Below are positions 19,551 to 28,955 of a stretch of DNA of 64,000 nucleotides, piece after piece (position 1 is the first letter of the stretch; every line of letters starts with the position of its first letter). A program made the translations under genes and the position numbers. The notes below the pieces were generated by a model that did not search any database, had not been told where the DNA came from, and was given only the letters and a program-made list of their open reading frames with translations. Source of the stretch: an uncultured Caldilineaceae bacterium (GTDB lineage: Bacteria; Chloroflexota; Anaerolineae; Caldilineales; Caldilineaceae); contig CATOTS010000005.1 in NCBI GenBank assembly GCA_951813625.1, positions 186,001 to 250,000 of the forward strand, given 5' to 3'.

Positions 19551-20366
19551 CTAATCGGACAGCGGAAACTCGTAAAGAGCAACCCAATCGAAGAGTCCTT
19601 TAGCCTCACTTTGACTGCGAGCTCCTACCGCCAATCCGACATCCCCACCGGGCAGTTGCGGTTCCTGCACCCTGTCGACCACCCAACCGTCCAGAACGAA
19701 GTGAAGCACGGCCCCGTCATCGACGACGGAAACTCGCCGCCGGCTGCCTTCCGAAGGCGTATTGGACTGCGTCCACGCGCGGACAGTCCGCCACGCGCCG
19801 TCCTGCCTCAGCTGTACCTGGAAATTGCCACTCTTGTCGACCACAAAGAGATAAAAATTGTCGTCGTTCTGGTAGCGGGCGATCAGCCCTCCATAACCCC
19901 AGGCGTACTCCGGTTGCGCCGCCAGCCGCAGGTCCGCTTCAAATCTGTACGCCCCCAAGTTGGGCACGCCGAGCGCCGCCCACGCCAGCGCCCCAGCGCG
20001 CTTGATCCGGACCTGGTAAAGGTCACCCATATGGGACAATTCGGACTCGGAATCGGCGCGGGCCGGCAGGGGGAAGTAAGGATCGGAGAAGTCATCGCGC
20101 GCGATCAGGCGCTCTTCAGCGTGCGGCGTAAACTTCTCGCCCTCGGCCGTGTTCGCTCCAAAGGGCGACATGTCCCAGACGCGCCACGCCACGACGATAA
20201 AGGCTGTGACCAGCAGTGTGATTACCCAAGCGGGGACTGCCGGTTTCGCATCCGGCGGGCTCTGAACAACCGCCTTTGCCGTGGGACGGTGAGGAGACAG
20301 TCCGATCGACTCGCGTTTGCGCGCCCGCTCCTCCAGCACTGTTGAGTGGTCTTCCGCTTTGGACAT
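19551..20366 (-). CDS. Membrane-anchored lectin-like (ConA-fold) surface protein
   Basis: A 271-residue protein with a basic cytoplasmic N terminus (about 45 residues), a single TM segment (AWVITLLVTAFIVVAWRVW, about 46-65), and an extracellular beta-rich domain. The segments RDDFSDP, YRFEADLRL, GYGGLIARYQNDDNFYLF and the ending FDWVALYEF are typical of LamG/ConA-like domains that bind carbohydrate. No catalytic residues are apparent. I chose ATG 20366 (MSKAEDHS) over an upstream start. It is on the same strand as the subtilase, about 100 bp downstream of it. Confidence 0.75.
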   Translation of the reverse strand: MSKAEDHSTVLEERARKRESIGLSPHRPTAKAVVQSPPDAKPAVPAWVITLLVTAFIVVAWRVWDMSPFGANTAEGEKFTPHAEERLIARDDFSDPYFPLPARADSESELSHMGDLYQVRIKRAGALAWAALGVPNLGAYRFEADLRLAAQPEYAWGYGGLIARYQNDDNFYLFVVDKSGNFQVQLRQDGAWRTVRAWTQSNTPSEGSRRRVSVVDDGAVLHFVLDGWVVDRVQEPQLPGGDVGLAVGARSQSEAKGLFDWVALYEFPLSD

Positions 20367-20469
20367 TCGAAGGGCAAGCGGGCTTCCGTCTACAAGGCGA
20401 CTGTCCGTATGCCTGCCATTCCAGCCAGGGTCTGGCAAGGCGAATACGGACGAACCTCAGACCCCGCGG

Positions 20470-21834
20470 CTAGCCAAATCTGAAGAGATTGAGAGCCGCG
20501 GCCATACAGCCGGGGGCCGGATTCGGACTCGGGGGTGCCGGGACCGGAAGCGAAGGTTTGTGCGGCGGAGGCTGCTGTCCCGTATCTGCGAACTGCGCTG
20601 CGGTCAGAGCGTCAATGCGACCGTCGCCCTGTATATACTTGTCCTCTGGGGTGGGCCCCGACTCGGAGATGTTGATGCTCACAGATGTTGCCATCAGCAT
20701 CTTCTTGATGGCTGGCGGATCAAGACCTGAGTCGGCCTTCAGCATGAGCGCGCTCAGACCGGCCACGTGCGGACAGGACATACTGGTGCCGCTCGCTGTC
20801 GTATAGTGATCGTCGACAACCTGGCCGACCGAAGTGCCGGCCGCGCGGCAGGCCACGATCCGGCTGCCGGGCGCGACCACATCTGGCTTGACGCGTCCGT
20901 CGGCAGTTGGGCCCCGGCTGCTGAAGCGGGCAACGCTGTCCTGGTCGGTCGATGCACCGACCGTGATCACCTTGTCCGCCGCGCCGGGGCTGCCGATTGT
21001 GCGCTGCCGGGGCCCGCTGTTGCCCGCGGCAACGACCATTACCTTTCCCAAATCGACGATGGCGTTGCACATCGTGCTGAGGGCATCGGAACCATCGCTG
21101 GAGCCGCGGCTGCCCAGGGAAAGATTGAGCACGTCCGCACCGTTCTGCGCAGCCCACTCCAGCCCGGCCATCACATTGCTCATGCGTCCGCTGCCGTTGT
21201 CGGCCAGCGCTTTGGCCGCCATGATCGTCGCGCCCGGTGCCACGCCTATGTACTGGCCCCCGCTGGCCGCGCCCGTGCCCGCAGCAATCGAGGCAACATG
21301 CGTACCATGGCCGTTTCCGTCCGCCGCCGATCCCTTGCCGCTGAAGTCGGCGGTCAATCCAACGCGTCCGGCGAAGTCAGGATGGGTGGCGTCGATGCCG
21401 GTGTCCACAATGCAGATCGTGACGCCCTCGCCGTCGTTTCTCAGCTGCTCCCAGACCTGGGGCGCTCTGATGTGGGGCGTCGATACATCAAGGAGAATAT
21501 GTACGTCCTCATCAAGCCAGATTTCGGCCACGTCTTCCGAAACAGAAAGCTCGTCCAGTGTCGAGACCTCCAGCGAGAGGGCCGTCGCAGGAATCAGGTT
21601 GAACTCTTGGTTGACCTTGATCGCCCCAACTCCTGTTGTCAGCCGGCCAATGTTGCGCTGACTGACTTCGGAGTGAAACCTGACAATTACCTGTACTTCA
21701 TCGTTTGCTTCTCTGGCCCTTTCAATCACATCGCGAACATGGGCAGGAAATTTGTCGGAATACATTCTGGCGCAGTCCTCAACTTGGCTTTCAATGCCCC
21801 CGTCCAGCAGGTCCGAAAGGGCAAGGCAATTCAT
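20470..21834 (-). CDS. Subtilisin-like serine protease (S8)
   Basis: About 454 residues. An N-terminal region with VQVIVRFHSE and LSLEVSTLDEL looks like an I9 propeptide. The catalytic domain has Asp (VDTGID, near 141), His (GNGHGTHVA, near 178), the oxyanion region (AAGNSGP), and Ser (ASGTSMSCPH, near 350). A proline-rich tail (PPPHKPSLPVPAPPSPNPAP) ends at the C terminus. No convincing signal peptide is seen from ATG 21834; an alternative TTG at 21879 adds 15 residues. It lies downstream of a small I9-like gene on the same strand, a possible secreted or intracellular protease module. Confidence 0.9.
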   Translation of the reverse strand: MNCLALSDLLDGGIESQVEDCARMYSDKFPAHVRDVIERAREANDEVQVIVRFHSEVSQRNIGRLTTGVGAIKVNQEFNLIPATALSLEVSTLDELSVSEDVAEIWLDEDVHILLDVSTPHIRAPQVWEQLRNDGEGVTICIVDTGIDATHPDFAGRVGLTADFSGKGSAADGNGHGTHVASIAAGTGAASGGQYIGVAPGATIMAAKALADNGSGRMSNVMAGLEWAAQNGADVLNLSLGSRGSSDGSDALSTMCNAIVDLGKVMVVAAGNSGPRQRTIGSPGAADKVITVGASTDQDSVARFSSRGPTADGRVKPDVVAPGSRIVACRAAGTSVGQVVDDHYTTASGTSMSCPHVAGLSALMLKADSGLDPPAIKKMLMATSVSINISESGPTPEDKYIQGDGRIDALTAAQFADTGQQPPPHKPSLPVPAPPSPNPAPGCMAAALNLFRFG

Positions 21835-21951
21835 CCGGAAGGGCTGGCCTTGAAAGTAGGTCCACCCTCTGACGGCCAAATTCGCCGCCCTTCAAGTCCC
21901 AAATCTTGACAATCGAACTTTGTGGCGCGTTCGCTGCAAATCGGGCGGAGG

Positions 21952-22206
21952 CTAGAGAGCCTCGACCGGCCTGTCTTCCTCTACACGGACCAGCCACGGC
22001 TCATTCAATAGCGCGTTCAATGCATGTCCCGGGCCGCTGACTGCAAAGCAGGGAACGAGTGTCGTCTGATGCCGGACAACGAAACCGGCACGCTCGATGG
22101 CGGCGCGCTGGACCTGTCCGGCTTCCGCAACGCGCAGGAGCAGGTACAAACCTTCGGACGGCTCGCGAGCAATCCTGGTGAGCAATTCGCTAGTACACTT
22201 CGACAT
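21952..22206 (-). CDS. Stand-alone I9 propeptide/inhibitor-like protein
   Basis: 84 residues from ATG 22206. After a short helix, the pattern GLYLLLRVAEAG...FVVRHQTTLVPCFAVSG...LVRVEEDRPVEAL matches the fold of subtilase propeptides (I9), including the strand that ends in E-E-D before the cleavage site. There is no protease domain. It lies upstream of the S8 protease gene on the same strand, with a gap of 72-117 bp depending on the protease start. I infer a separate chaperone or inhibitor for that protease. A decayed 5' end of a second protease gene is the main alternative. Confidence 0.65.
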   Translation of the reverse strand: MSKCTSELLTRIAREPSEGLYLLLRVAEAGQVQRAAIERAGFVVRHQTTLVPCFAVSGPGHALNALLNEPWLVRVEEDRPVEAL

Positions 22207-22612
22207 TGATTCGGCGGGCCTAGAGTCCAAGTCGATTCTTGGCGCGGCAACACTCTACAGTCTATCAGAACTGCGCGCGCGATGGGAAATACGCAAACTT
22301 TTGATACGATTGTCCGGCTGTCAGCCAAGCGAGTGTGCATCCTCCTTCAAGCCGCGATCGAGCAGAAAGGCCGAACCGCGAGATCGAGCGCCTGCCAGTC
22401 GGCGCAGCGCCTGGCGCCCAGGAATCCTCGTCCTCTTCCTTAACCTCTGTTCGTGGCAGCGGCAAGTGAACACCTGGCCGCTCTGGGCAGTGGAGGTCCA
22501 CCAAGGGCGCGCTCGTACACGAAGGGCTCTCTTCGCAGCCCGTCGTGTACCGTTCTAAACCGCTCCGATTGGACAGGAGACCTGAAGATCTCGGTCCCAA
22601 GTGGGGATCACT
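22207..22612. other. Intergenic region without supported gene
   Basis: 406 bp between the I9-like gene and the malate synthase stop. Reading frames here have no start signal or recognisable family. Nothing further is seen. Confidence 0.5.
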
Positions 22613-24214
22613 TTAGTTCAGATAGTCGTACGCAATCAGCGTCAGAAACTCGACGAAGTCGTCGGTCAGGATCAAGCGGTCAAGGATTTCCGCCGATTCC
22701 TCCAGCCGCCCAGGACCATATTCTCCCAATCGCTTCAACTCCTCGTCGCGTATTTCTTGATACAGGGCTCTCGTAACTGGCCGGCCGTCTTCCAGCTTGG
22801 CCCGATGTCTGATCCACTGCCAGATCTGCGAGCGCGAGATTTCGGCGGTTGCCGCGTCTTCCATCAGGTTGTAAATTGCCGCGGCGCCGTTTCCCAGTAG
22901 CCAGGCATTCAGATATTGGAGCGAGACATCGATGTTGGTACGCAAGCCGTCCTCGGTAATCGTCCCGCCGGGTACGCCGACATCGAGGATTTGTTCTGCC
23001 GAAACCGACACGTCCTCCCTCATGCGATGCTTCTGATGGGGCGCGCCGCCGGTGGCCTCCTCAAAGATCCCACGCGCCAACGAAACAAGATCGGGATGAG
23101 CCACCCATGTGCCGTCGCAGCCATCTTGGGATTCACGCTCCTTGTCAGCGCGCACTTTGGCCAGCGCCTGCTCGTTGATCTCCGGATCGCGCCGGCTTGG
23201 GATGAATGCGGCCATTCCACCGATGGCGTGTGCCCCCCGTTTGTGGCACGTACGCACCAACAGCTCAGTGTATGCGCGCATAAAAGGTGTTGTCATGGTA
23301 ACCTGCGCCCGGTCCGGCAATACCGTGTCTGCATTCTTGGCAAACTTTTTGATCGCGCTGAAGGTGTAGTCCCAGCGACCGGCATTCAGCCCAGCTGAGT
23401 AGTCCCGCAGCTCGTAGAGAATCTCCTCCATTTCAAGCGCGGCCAGAATCGTTTCGATCAGGACAGTGGCCCGGAACGAGCCGTGCGCGATCTCGAGCGC
23501 CTTTTCGGCGTGCGCAAACACTTCTGCCCAAAGTCTCGCCTCGAGATGGCTTTCGAGTTTGGGCAGATAGAAGTAGCAGGAAGTTCCGCGGCGTTGCCGC
23601 TCCGCCGCGTTGTGGAAGACGTACAGCCCCACGTCAAACAGACTGGCCGAAACCGGCTCACCGTTCACCAAGACGTTCTTCTCCACGAGATGCCACCCGC
23701 GCGGCCGTACGAGAAGCGTTGCGATCTCTTCATTCAGTTCATAGACCCGCCCCCTGGCCTCGTCCTCCAGCCTTATCTCGCGGCGCACGGCATCGAACAG
23801 GTTATGCTGACCCTCCACGCAGTTTGCCCACGTCGGAGAGTTGGCATCCTCGAAGTCGGCCATGAAGACATCCGACCCGGAATTTAGCGCATTGATAACC
23901 ATCTTGCGGTCGACAGGACCGGTGATTTCTGCCCAACGCCGCTGCAGATCGTCGGGCGTATCGGCCACTTGCCAACTGCTCGTACGGACGCCTTCTGTCT
24001 CGGTCAAAAAGCCGGGCGTCTCGCCGGCGTCGATACGGGCCTGGCGGGCAGTCCGCGCGGCAAGAAGCTCCTCGCGACGGGAATTGAACTTCACGTGCAG
24101 CTCGGCGACAAAGGCCAACGCTTCTGCCGTAAGAATCGCCTCTGATGCGGGCAAAGACGCCCCAACGACTGTTACGTCCACCTGCGCCGACCCGGGTGAA
24201 TTCTCCTGTGACAT
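22613..24214 (-). CDS. aceB: Malate synthase A
   Basis: A 533-residue enzyme that condenses glyoxylate and acetyl-CoA to malate in the glyoxylate bypass. The length is typical of the A isoform. Seen: the N-terminal ALAFVAELH region, [14 protein letters not shown], and [16 protein letters not shown] with conserved acidic and basic active-site residues. [19 protein letters not shown] and the C-terminal YDYLN follow. ATG 24214 has GGAG 7 nt upstream. No isocitrate lyase is in the window. Confidence 0.95.
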   Translation of the reverse strand: MSQENSPGSAQVDVTVVGASLPASEAILTAEALAFVAELHVKFNSRREELLAARTARQARIDAGETPGFLTETEGVRTSSWQVADTPDDLQRRWAEITGPVDRKMVINALNSGSDVFMADFEDANSPTWANCVEGQHNLFDAVRREIRLEDEARGRVYELNEEIATLLVRPRGWHLVEKNVLVNGEPVSASLFDVGLYVFHNAAERQRRGTSCYFYLPKLESHLEARLWAEVFAHAEKALEIAHGSFRATVLIETILAALEMEEILYELRDYSAGLNAGRWDYTFSAIKKFAKNADTVLPDRAQVTMTTPFMRAYTELLVRTCHKRGAHAIGGMAAFIPSRRDPEINEQALAKVRADKERESQDGCDGTWVAHPDLVSLARGIFEEATGGAPHQKHRMREDVSVSAEQILDVGVPGGTITEDGLRTNIDVSLQYLNAWLLGNGAAAIYNLMEDAATAEISRSQIWQWIRHRAKLEDGRPVTRALYQEIRDEELKRLGEYGPGRLEESAEILDRLILTDDFVEFLTLIAYDYLN

Positions 24215-24259
24215 GAAATGCTCCTTTTGGGAAGGAAAGGGGCTATGAGGTACCCGCCA

Positions 24260-24288
24260 AGCATACCGAAATCGAAAAGAGTCGTCAA
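24260..24288 (-). promoter_or_regulatory. Probable malate synthase promoter
   Basis: Minus strand: TTGACG (24283-24288), a 17-bp spacer and TATGCT (24260-24265), 45 bp upstream of the aceB ATG. Confidence 0.6.
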
Positions 24289-24414
24289 CACTGATGCGAC
24301 GAGGGTGCAATCCAAAATTGGGGTACAGATTCCTATAATCGATGTAGCAACGCATTCAGGGCCGGCCCATTGCGCATTCTCTGGCGGGGTGGGAGAGAAC
24401 GCTTTCCCGCTTTC

Positions 24415-24543
24415 TTTTGGACGGTCGGGCCTTCGGCCCTCCCTTGTGCGGGGGGACTCCCCCCGCAACGCCCCCCTGATTGTCTCCCCGCGCCGAGTGT
24501 TGGGTCAATGCAACCCTGTGCTACCGGCGGCCCACTGCGCCGC
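24415..24543. repeat. GC-rich hairpin repeat, copy A
   Basis: Starts ttttggacggtcgggcc, contains the perfect stem GCGGGGGG/CCCCCCGC (24448-24455 and 24459-24466, loop act), and ends near cggcggcccactgcgcc. The first 65 bp are nearly identical to copies at 53365 and 53585; the rest is diverged but recognisable. It lies in non-coding DNA. Confidence 0.8.
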
Positions 24544-24774
24544 CCCCAAACCAGCGAACGCCGCGGCCTCCGTAGGGGCGGGCCCCGCGCCTGCCCCGCG
24601 CCTCTCCTACACCCGCCAAACAATTTCAACCACCGCTGACATGATCCGCACGCCAGATGATTCCTACCCCAATAGTGGGCTTCGCCCGCCGGCGATCGCG
24701 GCGTTTGATGTTGGACTGGCCCTATAGTAAAGTTTTTGACCCAGCCTTACACTTTGCAAGAGGAAGGTATCCGA

Positions 24775-27498
24775 GTGAAAGAGCATTCCGGGAATGTCCC
24801 TGGTTCTGACAGCCGCTACTGTATGCCTTTGAATACGCCCGATACAGCGCTGTCTCTGGTCGGAGGCAAGGCGATCAACCTGGGCAAGCTGATCAAAGGG
24901 GGGTTTCGCGTGCCGGACGGATTCATCGTTACGGTCCATGCTTATTCGGACTTCGTGAGCGGCCAAGGCTTGGCCGGAGAATTGTCCGAAGAGATGGCCT
25001 TGATCGACGCTGACGATCCTGCTGCCCTTGACTCGCTTTCAGAACGCCTGCGCGCCCGCTTCAAGAAGAGTGCCATACCCACCGGAATTACCGCCTCAAT
25101 CCGGACATCTTATGTAGCACTGGGCGGTCCCCCTGTGGCCGTCCGCTCCTCCGCTACTGCCGAAGATCTGCCGGATATGTCCTTTGCCGGCCAGCACGAC
25201 ACGTTCCTGAATGTACAGGGCGGCGAAAGTTTGCTTGCCGCCATCACTGGCTGCTGGAGCAGCCTGTGGACTGCCCGCGCAATCTCCTATCGCACGCGCA
25301 ACAACGTCAATCATCAGTCCGTCGCAATCGCCGTGGTCGTACAGACAATGGTGCCGAGCGAGAGTTCAGGCGTGCTCTTCACCGCCAACCCACTGACAGG
25401 CCGGCGATTTGAGACTGTCATCGACGCAACCGTTGGCCTGGGCGAAGCCCTTGTAAGCGGGAAGATTGAACCGGACCACTTCGTAGTCGAGAGCAGTAGT
25501 GGCCAGATTCTGCAGAGGAAAATCGGCGCCAAGGCCAAGACCATGCACGGCAAAGCCGGCGGCGGCGTGATAACGACGGATACTGCAAATCCGCACCGCC
25601 AGGCAGTTCAGGATTCACAGATCAGGGCCCTAACGGAGACGGGACAGCACGTCGCGGAGATGCTCGGTTCGCCCCAGGACATCGAATGGGCCTATACAGG
25701 TGATGAACTTTTCTTGCTGCAGTCTCGCCCGATTACCTCACTTTTCCCCATTCCGCCGGACAAAGGCAACGAAGCGCTCCGCGTCTATCTATCTCTTGGC
25801 GCTATTCAAGGAGTCCCAGGGCCCTTTACGCCACTGGGCCAGGAGATGATCCGGGGCCTTTTCGCGGGTCTCGCCCAACTTGCCGGCTACAACGCAACGA
25901 TCGATAGCCAGAAGCTTATCCGCATTTCAGCCGAACGACCCTGGGTCGACGCGACCGCCGCTCTACGCAATGTCGTCGGCCGCCGCATCTTCCTGAGAGT
26001 CTTTCCCTTGGCAGAGCCGGGCGCCGCGGATATGGTTCGGGAACTGGTTGCCGACCCTCGGCTCCAGGGTGGAGGGATTCGACTCATAACTCTCCGCCGT
26101 ATCGGCCCTTTCTTCTTTCAAATGATCAGATTGCTGTCAGGAGCGCTACTCAGGCCTGAAGCGGCTGCCCTGCGGGCTCGACGCACTGTAGAAGCAAGCA
26201 TCGAGGAGGTCGAAGAGAAAATGAAGTCCTCCCGCACACTGGCCGGGCGGATCGAGCTCTGCGAGCGGCTCTGCTACGACGCCCTCTTCCCTGCTTTGAT
26301 GCCGCTCTTTATGCCGCTGATCGTTGCCGGCTACGGCTCTCTCGCTCTCCTCCAGCGCTTGGCCTCGATCCTGGCGGCAGCGGACGATGACATTCAGCCC
26401 CATATATTCTTGGATCTGAACCGCAGCCTGCCCCACAACGTGACGACTGAAATGGACCAGGCGTTGTGGCGCGTTGCCGAGCGGATTCAAGAGGACCCGG
26501 CCGGCGCCGCTGCCATCGCGGACGCCAACCCGAATACGCTGGCCCGGGACTTCCGCAAAGGTAAACTGCATCGCGCAACGCAGACGGCAATGGCGGACTT
26601 CCTGGAGCGTTACGGAATGCGCGGTCCGGCTGAGATCGATTTCGGCCAACCTCGTTGGCGGGAAAACCCCGCTCCTGCATTCAGCGCGTTGCAAGCCCTA
26701 TTGACCATTCAAGATCAAACCGCAATGCCGGACAGCGTTTTTCGGGCCGGTCAAATCGCAGCTGCGCGGGCGGAGGAACGTCTGGCAAGAGCCGCGTCCA
26801 ATACATTCGGAACACCGTTGGCTGCTGGCCTGGTTCGCTGGCTGGCGAAACGAGTTCGAACGCTTGCCGGCTTTCGTGAAAGCCCGAAGTTTGCAGTAAT
26901 CCGAATCATGGGCATCGCACGTGCAGCGCTGCTTGAGAGCGGGCAGGAACTGGTGCAGGCCGGCCTGCTCGAACGTGCCGTCGACCTCTTCTTCCTGCAG
27001 TTGAAGGAGCTAAAAGTGCTGGCAATGGACGCGCCGGGCGACTGGCGACGACTCGCGAAGACGCGCAGAACCGCATATCAGCGTGAGCTGCGCCGTCAAC
27101 CGATCCCGCGCCTGCTCCTCAGCGACGGCACCACTATCGTTGCAGGCGTCTCGTCATCTTCCGATTCAGGAAGTGAGCTGCTCGTCGGATCGGGGGTCTC
27201 ACCAGGCACGGTGGAGGGAATGGCTCGGATTGTTTTCGATCCAGCCAACTCAAACCTAAAGCCCGGCGAAATCCTGGTCTGCCCGGGCACCGATCCCTCC
27301 TGGACGCCGCTCTTCCTCGCTGCCGGCGGATTGGTGATGGAGATGGGAGGTATGATGACGCACGGCTCGGTCGTCGCGCGCGAGTACGGGATTCCAGCCG
27401 TCGCCGGGGTTGCCGCGGCGACCGAAATGTTGCGCACTGGTCAACGTCTACGCGTGGATGGCAGCAGCGGTCGTGTCGAAGTGTTGGACCAGAACTGA
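24775..27498 (+). CDS. PEP-synthase/rifampicin-phosphotransferase-like dikinase
   Basis: A 907-residue three-part enzyme of the PEP-utilising family. An N-terminal ATP-grasp region (1-320) has GGKAINLGKL, RSSATAEDLPDMSFAGQ and PQDIEWAY...LQSRPI. A long alpha-helical middle (about 330-790) is unlike the PEP-synthase barrel. The C-terminal swivelling domain has the catalytic His in MMTHGSVVAREYGIPAV near residue 867. This order matches rifampicin phosphotransferases and related dikinases, which move the ATP beta-phosphate through the His. The acceptor is unknown and need not be a rifamycin. The start is GTG 24775, preceded by AGGAAGG at 24761-24767. Confidence 0.85.
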   Translation: MKEHSGNVPGSDSRYCMPLNTPDTALSLVGGKAINLGKLIKGGFRVPDGFIVTVHAYSDFVSGQGLAGELSEEMALIDADDPAALDSLSERLRARFKKSAIPTGITASIRTSYVALGGPPVAVRSSATAEDLPDMSFAGQHDTFLNVQGGESLLAAITGCWSSLWTARAISYRTRNNVNHQSVAIAVVVQTMVPSESSGVLFTANPLTGRRFETVIDATVGLGEALVSGKIEPDHFVVESSSGQILQRKIGAKAKTMHGKAGGGVITTDTANPHRQAVQDSQIRALTETGQHVAEMLGSPQDIEWAYTGDELFLLQSRPITSLFPIPPDKGNEALRVYLSLGAIQGVPGPFTPLGQEMIRGLFAGLAQLAGYNATIDSQKLIRISAERPWVDATAALRNVVGRRIFLRVFPLAEPGAADMVRELVADPRLQGGGIRLITLRRIGPFFFQMIRLLSGALLRPEAAALRARRTVEASIEEVEEKMKSSRTLAGRIELCERLCYDALFPALMPLFMPLIVAGYGSLALLQRLASILAAADDDIQPHIFLDLNRSLPHNVTTEMDQALWRVAERIQEDPAGAAAIADANPNTLARDFRKGKLHRATQTAMADFLERYGMRGPAEIDFGQPRWRENPAPAFSALQALLTIQDQTAMPDSVFRAGQIAAARAEERLARAASNTFGTPLAAGLVRWLAKRVRTLAGFRESPKFAVIRIMGIARAALLESGQELVQAGLLERAVDLFFLQLKELKVLAMDAPGDWRRLAKTRRTAYQRELRRQPIPRLLLSDGTTIVAGVSSSSDSGSELLVGSGVSPGTVEGMARIVFDPANSNLKPGEILVCPGTDPSWTPLFLAAGGLVMEMGGMMTHGSVVAREYGIPAVAGVAAATEMLRTGQRLRVDGSSGRVEVLDQN

Positions 27499-27519
27499 GA
27501 ACCGACTCCTTCAGTCAGA

Positions 27520-28461
27520 TTACCACCCGGTGGCGGAACGGACACGACCGAACATGCTGCGCAGACGCTGCGTAACTTCTGCAGGGAGTGGCGGCCTGAG
27601 CATCGAGGCCACGTTCTCCTCCAGATGCTGGACGTTGCCGGTTCCGGTGAGAACCAGGTCGATGCCATTCTCATAGCGGCAAAACCGGTAGGCGAGTTCC
27701 GTCACACTGCGAGCTTCACTGGCGTCGAGGGCCCATCCCAGCGGGTCCGTCATGTCAACCAGTTCGGTGTCGATTTCGCCGCAGTCGCTCAGTTCGATCA
27801 GAATCTCCTTGAAACGGGCGGGTCTGCAGAACGCCCTGCGCACCGCAAACATGCACTCGATCGCAATGCCGTTCTTCGCGGCTGCCGGAAGTACATTCTC
27901 ACGGGCAGTCTGATTGAGAATATTGAATCCGACCATGACCACGTCAAATATGTTGTCGGCGATCGAACGGCGCAGAACGCTATGCTCGAGGTCGGCCGGA
28001 AATCGTTCGCTGACCGCGAGATGGCGAATCTTGCCCGCCCGCTGTAGGCTCAGGAGGACGGGGACCAGCTCTTCGACGGCGTGAGGGTACTGATCCAGCG
28101 TGGGACCATGGAAGTGGAAGACGTCGATCGTTTCAACGCCCAAACGCTTCAAGCTGGCCTCGACGCCTTCGGCGAACTCCTTGGCCTGTACCGGCTGCCC
28201 TTTGCGGAAAGCGTTTTTCTTGGATGATAGAACAAGGCTATGTCGGTCAACACCGCGGATGGCCTTGCCTATGATCTCCTCCGTGCCGTAGTTCTCGGCG
28301 GTGTCGATGTAGTTAATCCCCAGGTCGAGCGCGCGGCGCACAAGCGCGATCGACTCGTCTTCGCTGCGATCGGTTGCCCGCCCCAGTTGGCTCGGGCCCC
28401 CTGCTCCCAGGCCTACCACGCTTGTTCGCAAACCGGTCCGTCCAAATGTCCCGTACTCCAT
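27520..28461 (-). CDS. Aldo/keto reductase
   Basis: A 313-residue NADPH-dependent oxidoreductase with a TIM barrel. The tetrad is visible: Asp and Tyr in YIDTAENYG (about 50-58), Lys in LVLSSKK, and His in VFHFHGP. The C-terminal cofactor region includes DLVLTGTGNVQHLEENV. ATG 28461 follows GGAGG. It is convergent with the dikinase gene. Substrate is unknown. Confidence 0.9.
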   Translation of the reverse strand: MEYGTFGRTGLRTSVVGLGAGGPSQLGRATDRSEDESIALVRRALDLGINYIDTAENYGTEEIIGKAIRGVDRHSLVLSSKKNAFRKGQPVQAKEFAEGVEASLKRLGVETIDVFHFHGPTLDQYPHAVEELVPVLLSLQRAGKIRHLAVSERFPADLEHSVLRRSIADNIFDVVMVGFNILNQTARENVLPAAAKNGIAIECMFAVRRAFCRPARFKEILIELSDCGEIDTELVDMTDPLGWALDASEARSVTELAYRFCRYENGIDLVLTGTGNVQHLEENVASMLRPPLPAEVTQRLRSMFGRVRSATGW

Positions 28462-28561
28462 CCTCTCCTCCGCGGCTATAGCAGGTTTTGAACTGTCCCG
28501 CAGACCATTGTAGCGCGCCAGGCAGCGGCGCAAAAGTCGTGCAAGCTGTCCTCTCCCGTGC

Positions 28562-28567
28562 TATAAT
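28562..28567 (+). promoter_or_regulatory. -10 element upstream of small membrane protein gene
   Basis: Consensus TATAAT 57 bp before the ATG at 28624. Only a weak -35 (gtgcaa, 28539-28544) is present. Confidence 0.4.
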
Positions 28568-28623
28568 GCCGGCCAATCGGTGCAGGTTTGGCTGCATCTG
28601 GAATTTGACAAGGAGAGCGACCG

Positions 28624-28827
28624 ATGGCGGAAGAGGCCAAAGAAGAGCGTGTCGAAGAAGCGAAGAGCGGGACGCGGAATGCCGACGTAGAGTCGTCAGA
28701 CCCAGTGGAAGCGAAACGTCCAAGCACATTCGCCTTTACCGGAATACTTCTGGGGGGTTGGCTGGCCCTGATGATCGTCTTCACTGTAATCGCGGCCGTT
28801 GCCATGACCATAGTGGGAGCCTTTTAG
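28624..28827 (+). CDS. Small single-pass membrane protein
   Basis: 67 residues. A charged, glutamate-rich cytoplasmic stretch (1-36) is followed by one TM helix (about 40-66, LLGGWLALMIVFTVIAAVAM). The start is supported by aaggaga upstream and by a TATAAT element. Family is unknown. It precedes the phosphodiesterase gene by 128 bp on the same strand. Confidence 0.7.
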   Translation: MAEEAKEERVEEAKSGTRNADVESSDPVEAKRPSTFAFTGILLGGWLALMIVFTVIAAVAMTIVGAF

Positions 28828-28955
28828 GCTAGACTGGGCGCAAGATTGACCGCCGAAAAGTTTGGTCAACGCCGGGGTGGGCCGCAGCGTTTTGCTCGAC
28901 GAATTCAGCGGGGCCGGCCTGCCCTGCTCCGAATACGGGGAGGAACTTCCGTACG

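Larger units (their letters stand above)
24215..24774. other. Intergenic region with aceB promoter and GC-rich repeat
   Basis: 560 bp between divergent genes. It holds the aceB promoter and copy A of the hairpin repeat. The rest shows no supported gene. Confidence 0.6.

Noticed and set aside
20767..21909. A 380-residue open frame antisense to the subtilase
   Set aside because: The subtilase has an intact Asp/His/Ser triad on the other strand; this frame is a shadow.
22265..22600. A 111-residue minus-strand frame before the I9-like gene
   Set aside because: Low-complexity composition, no recognisable domain and no start signal.
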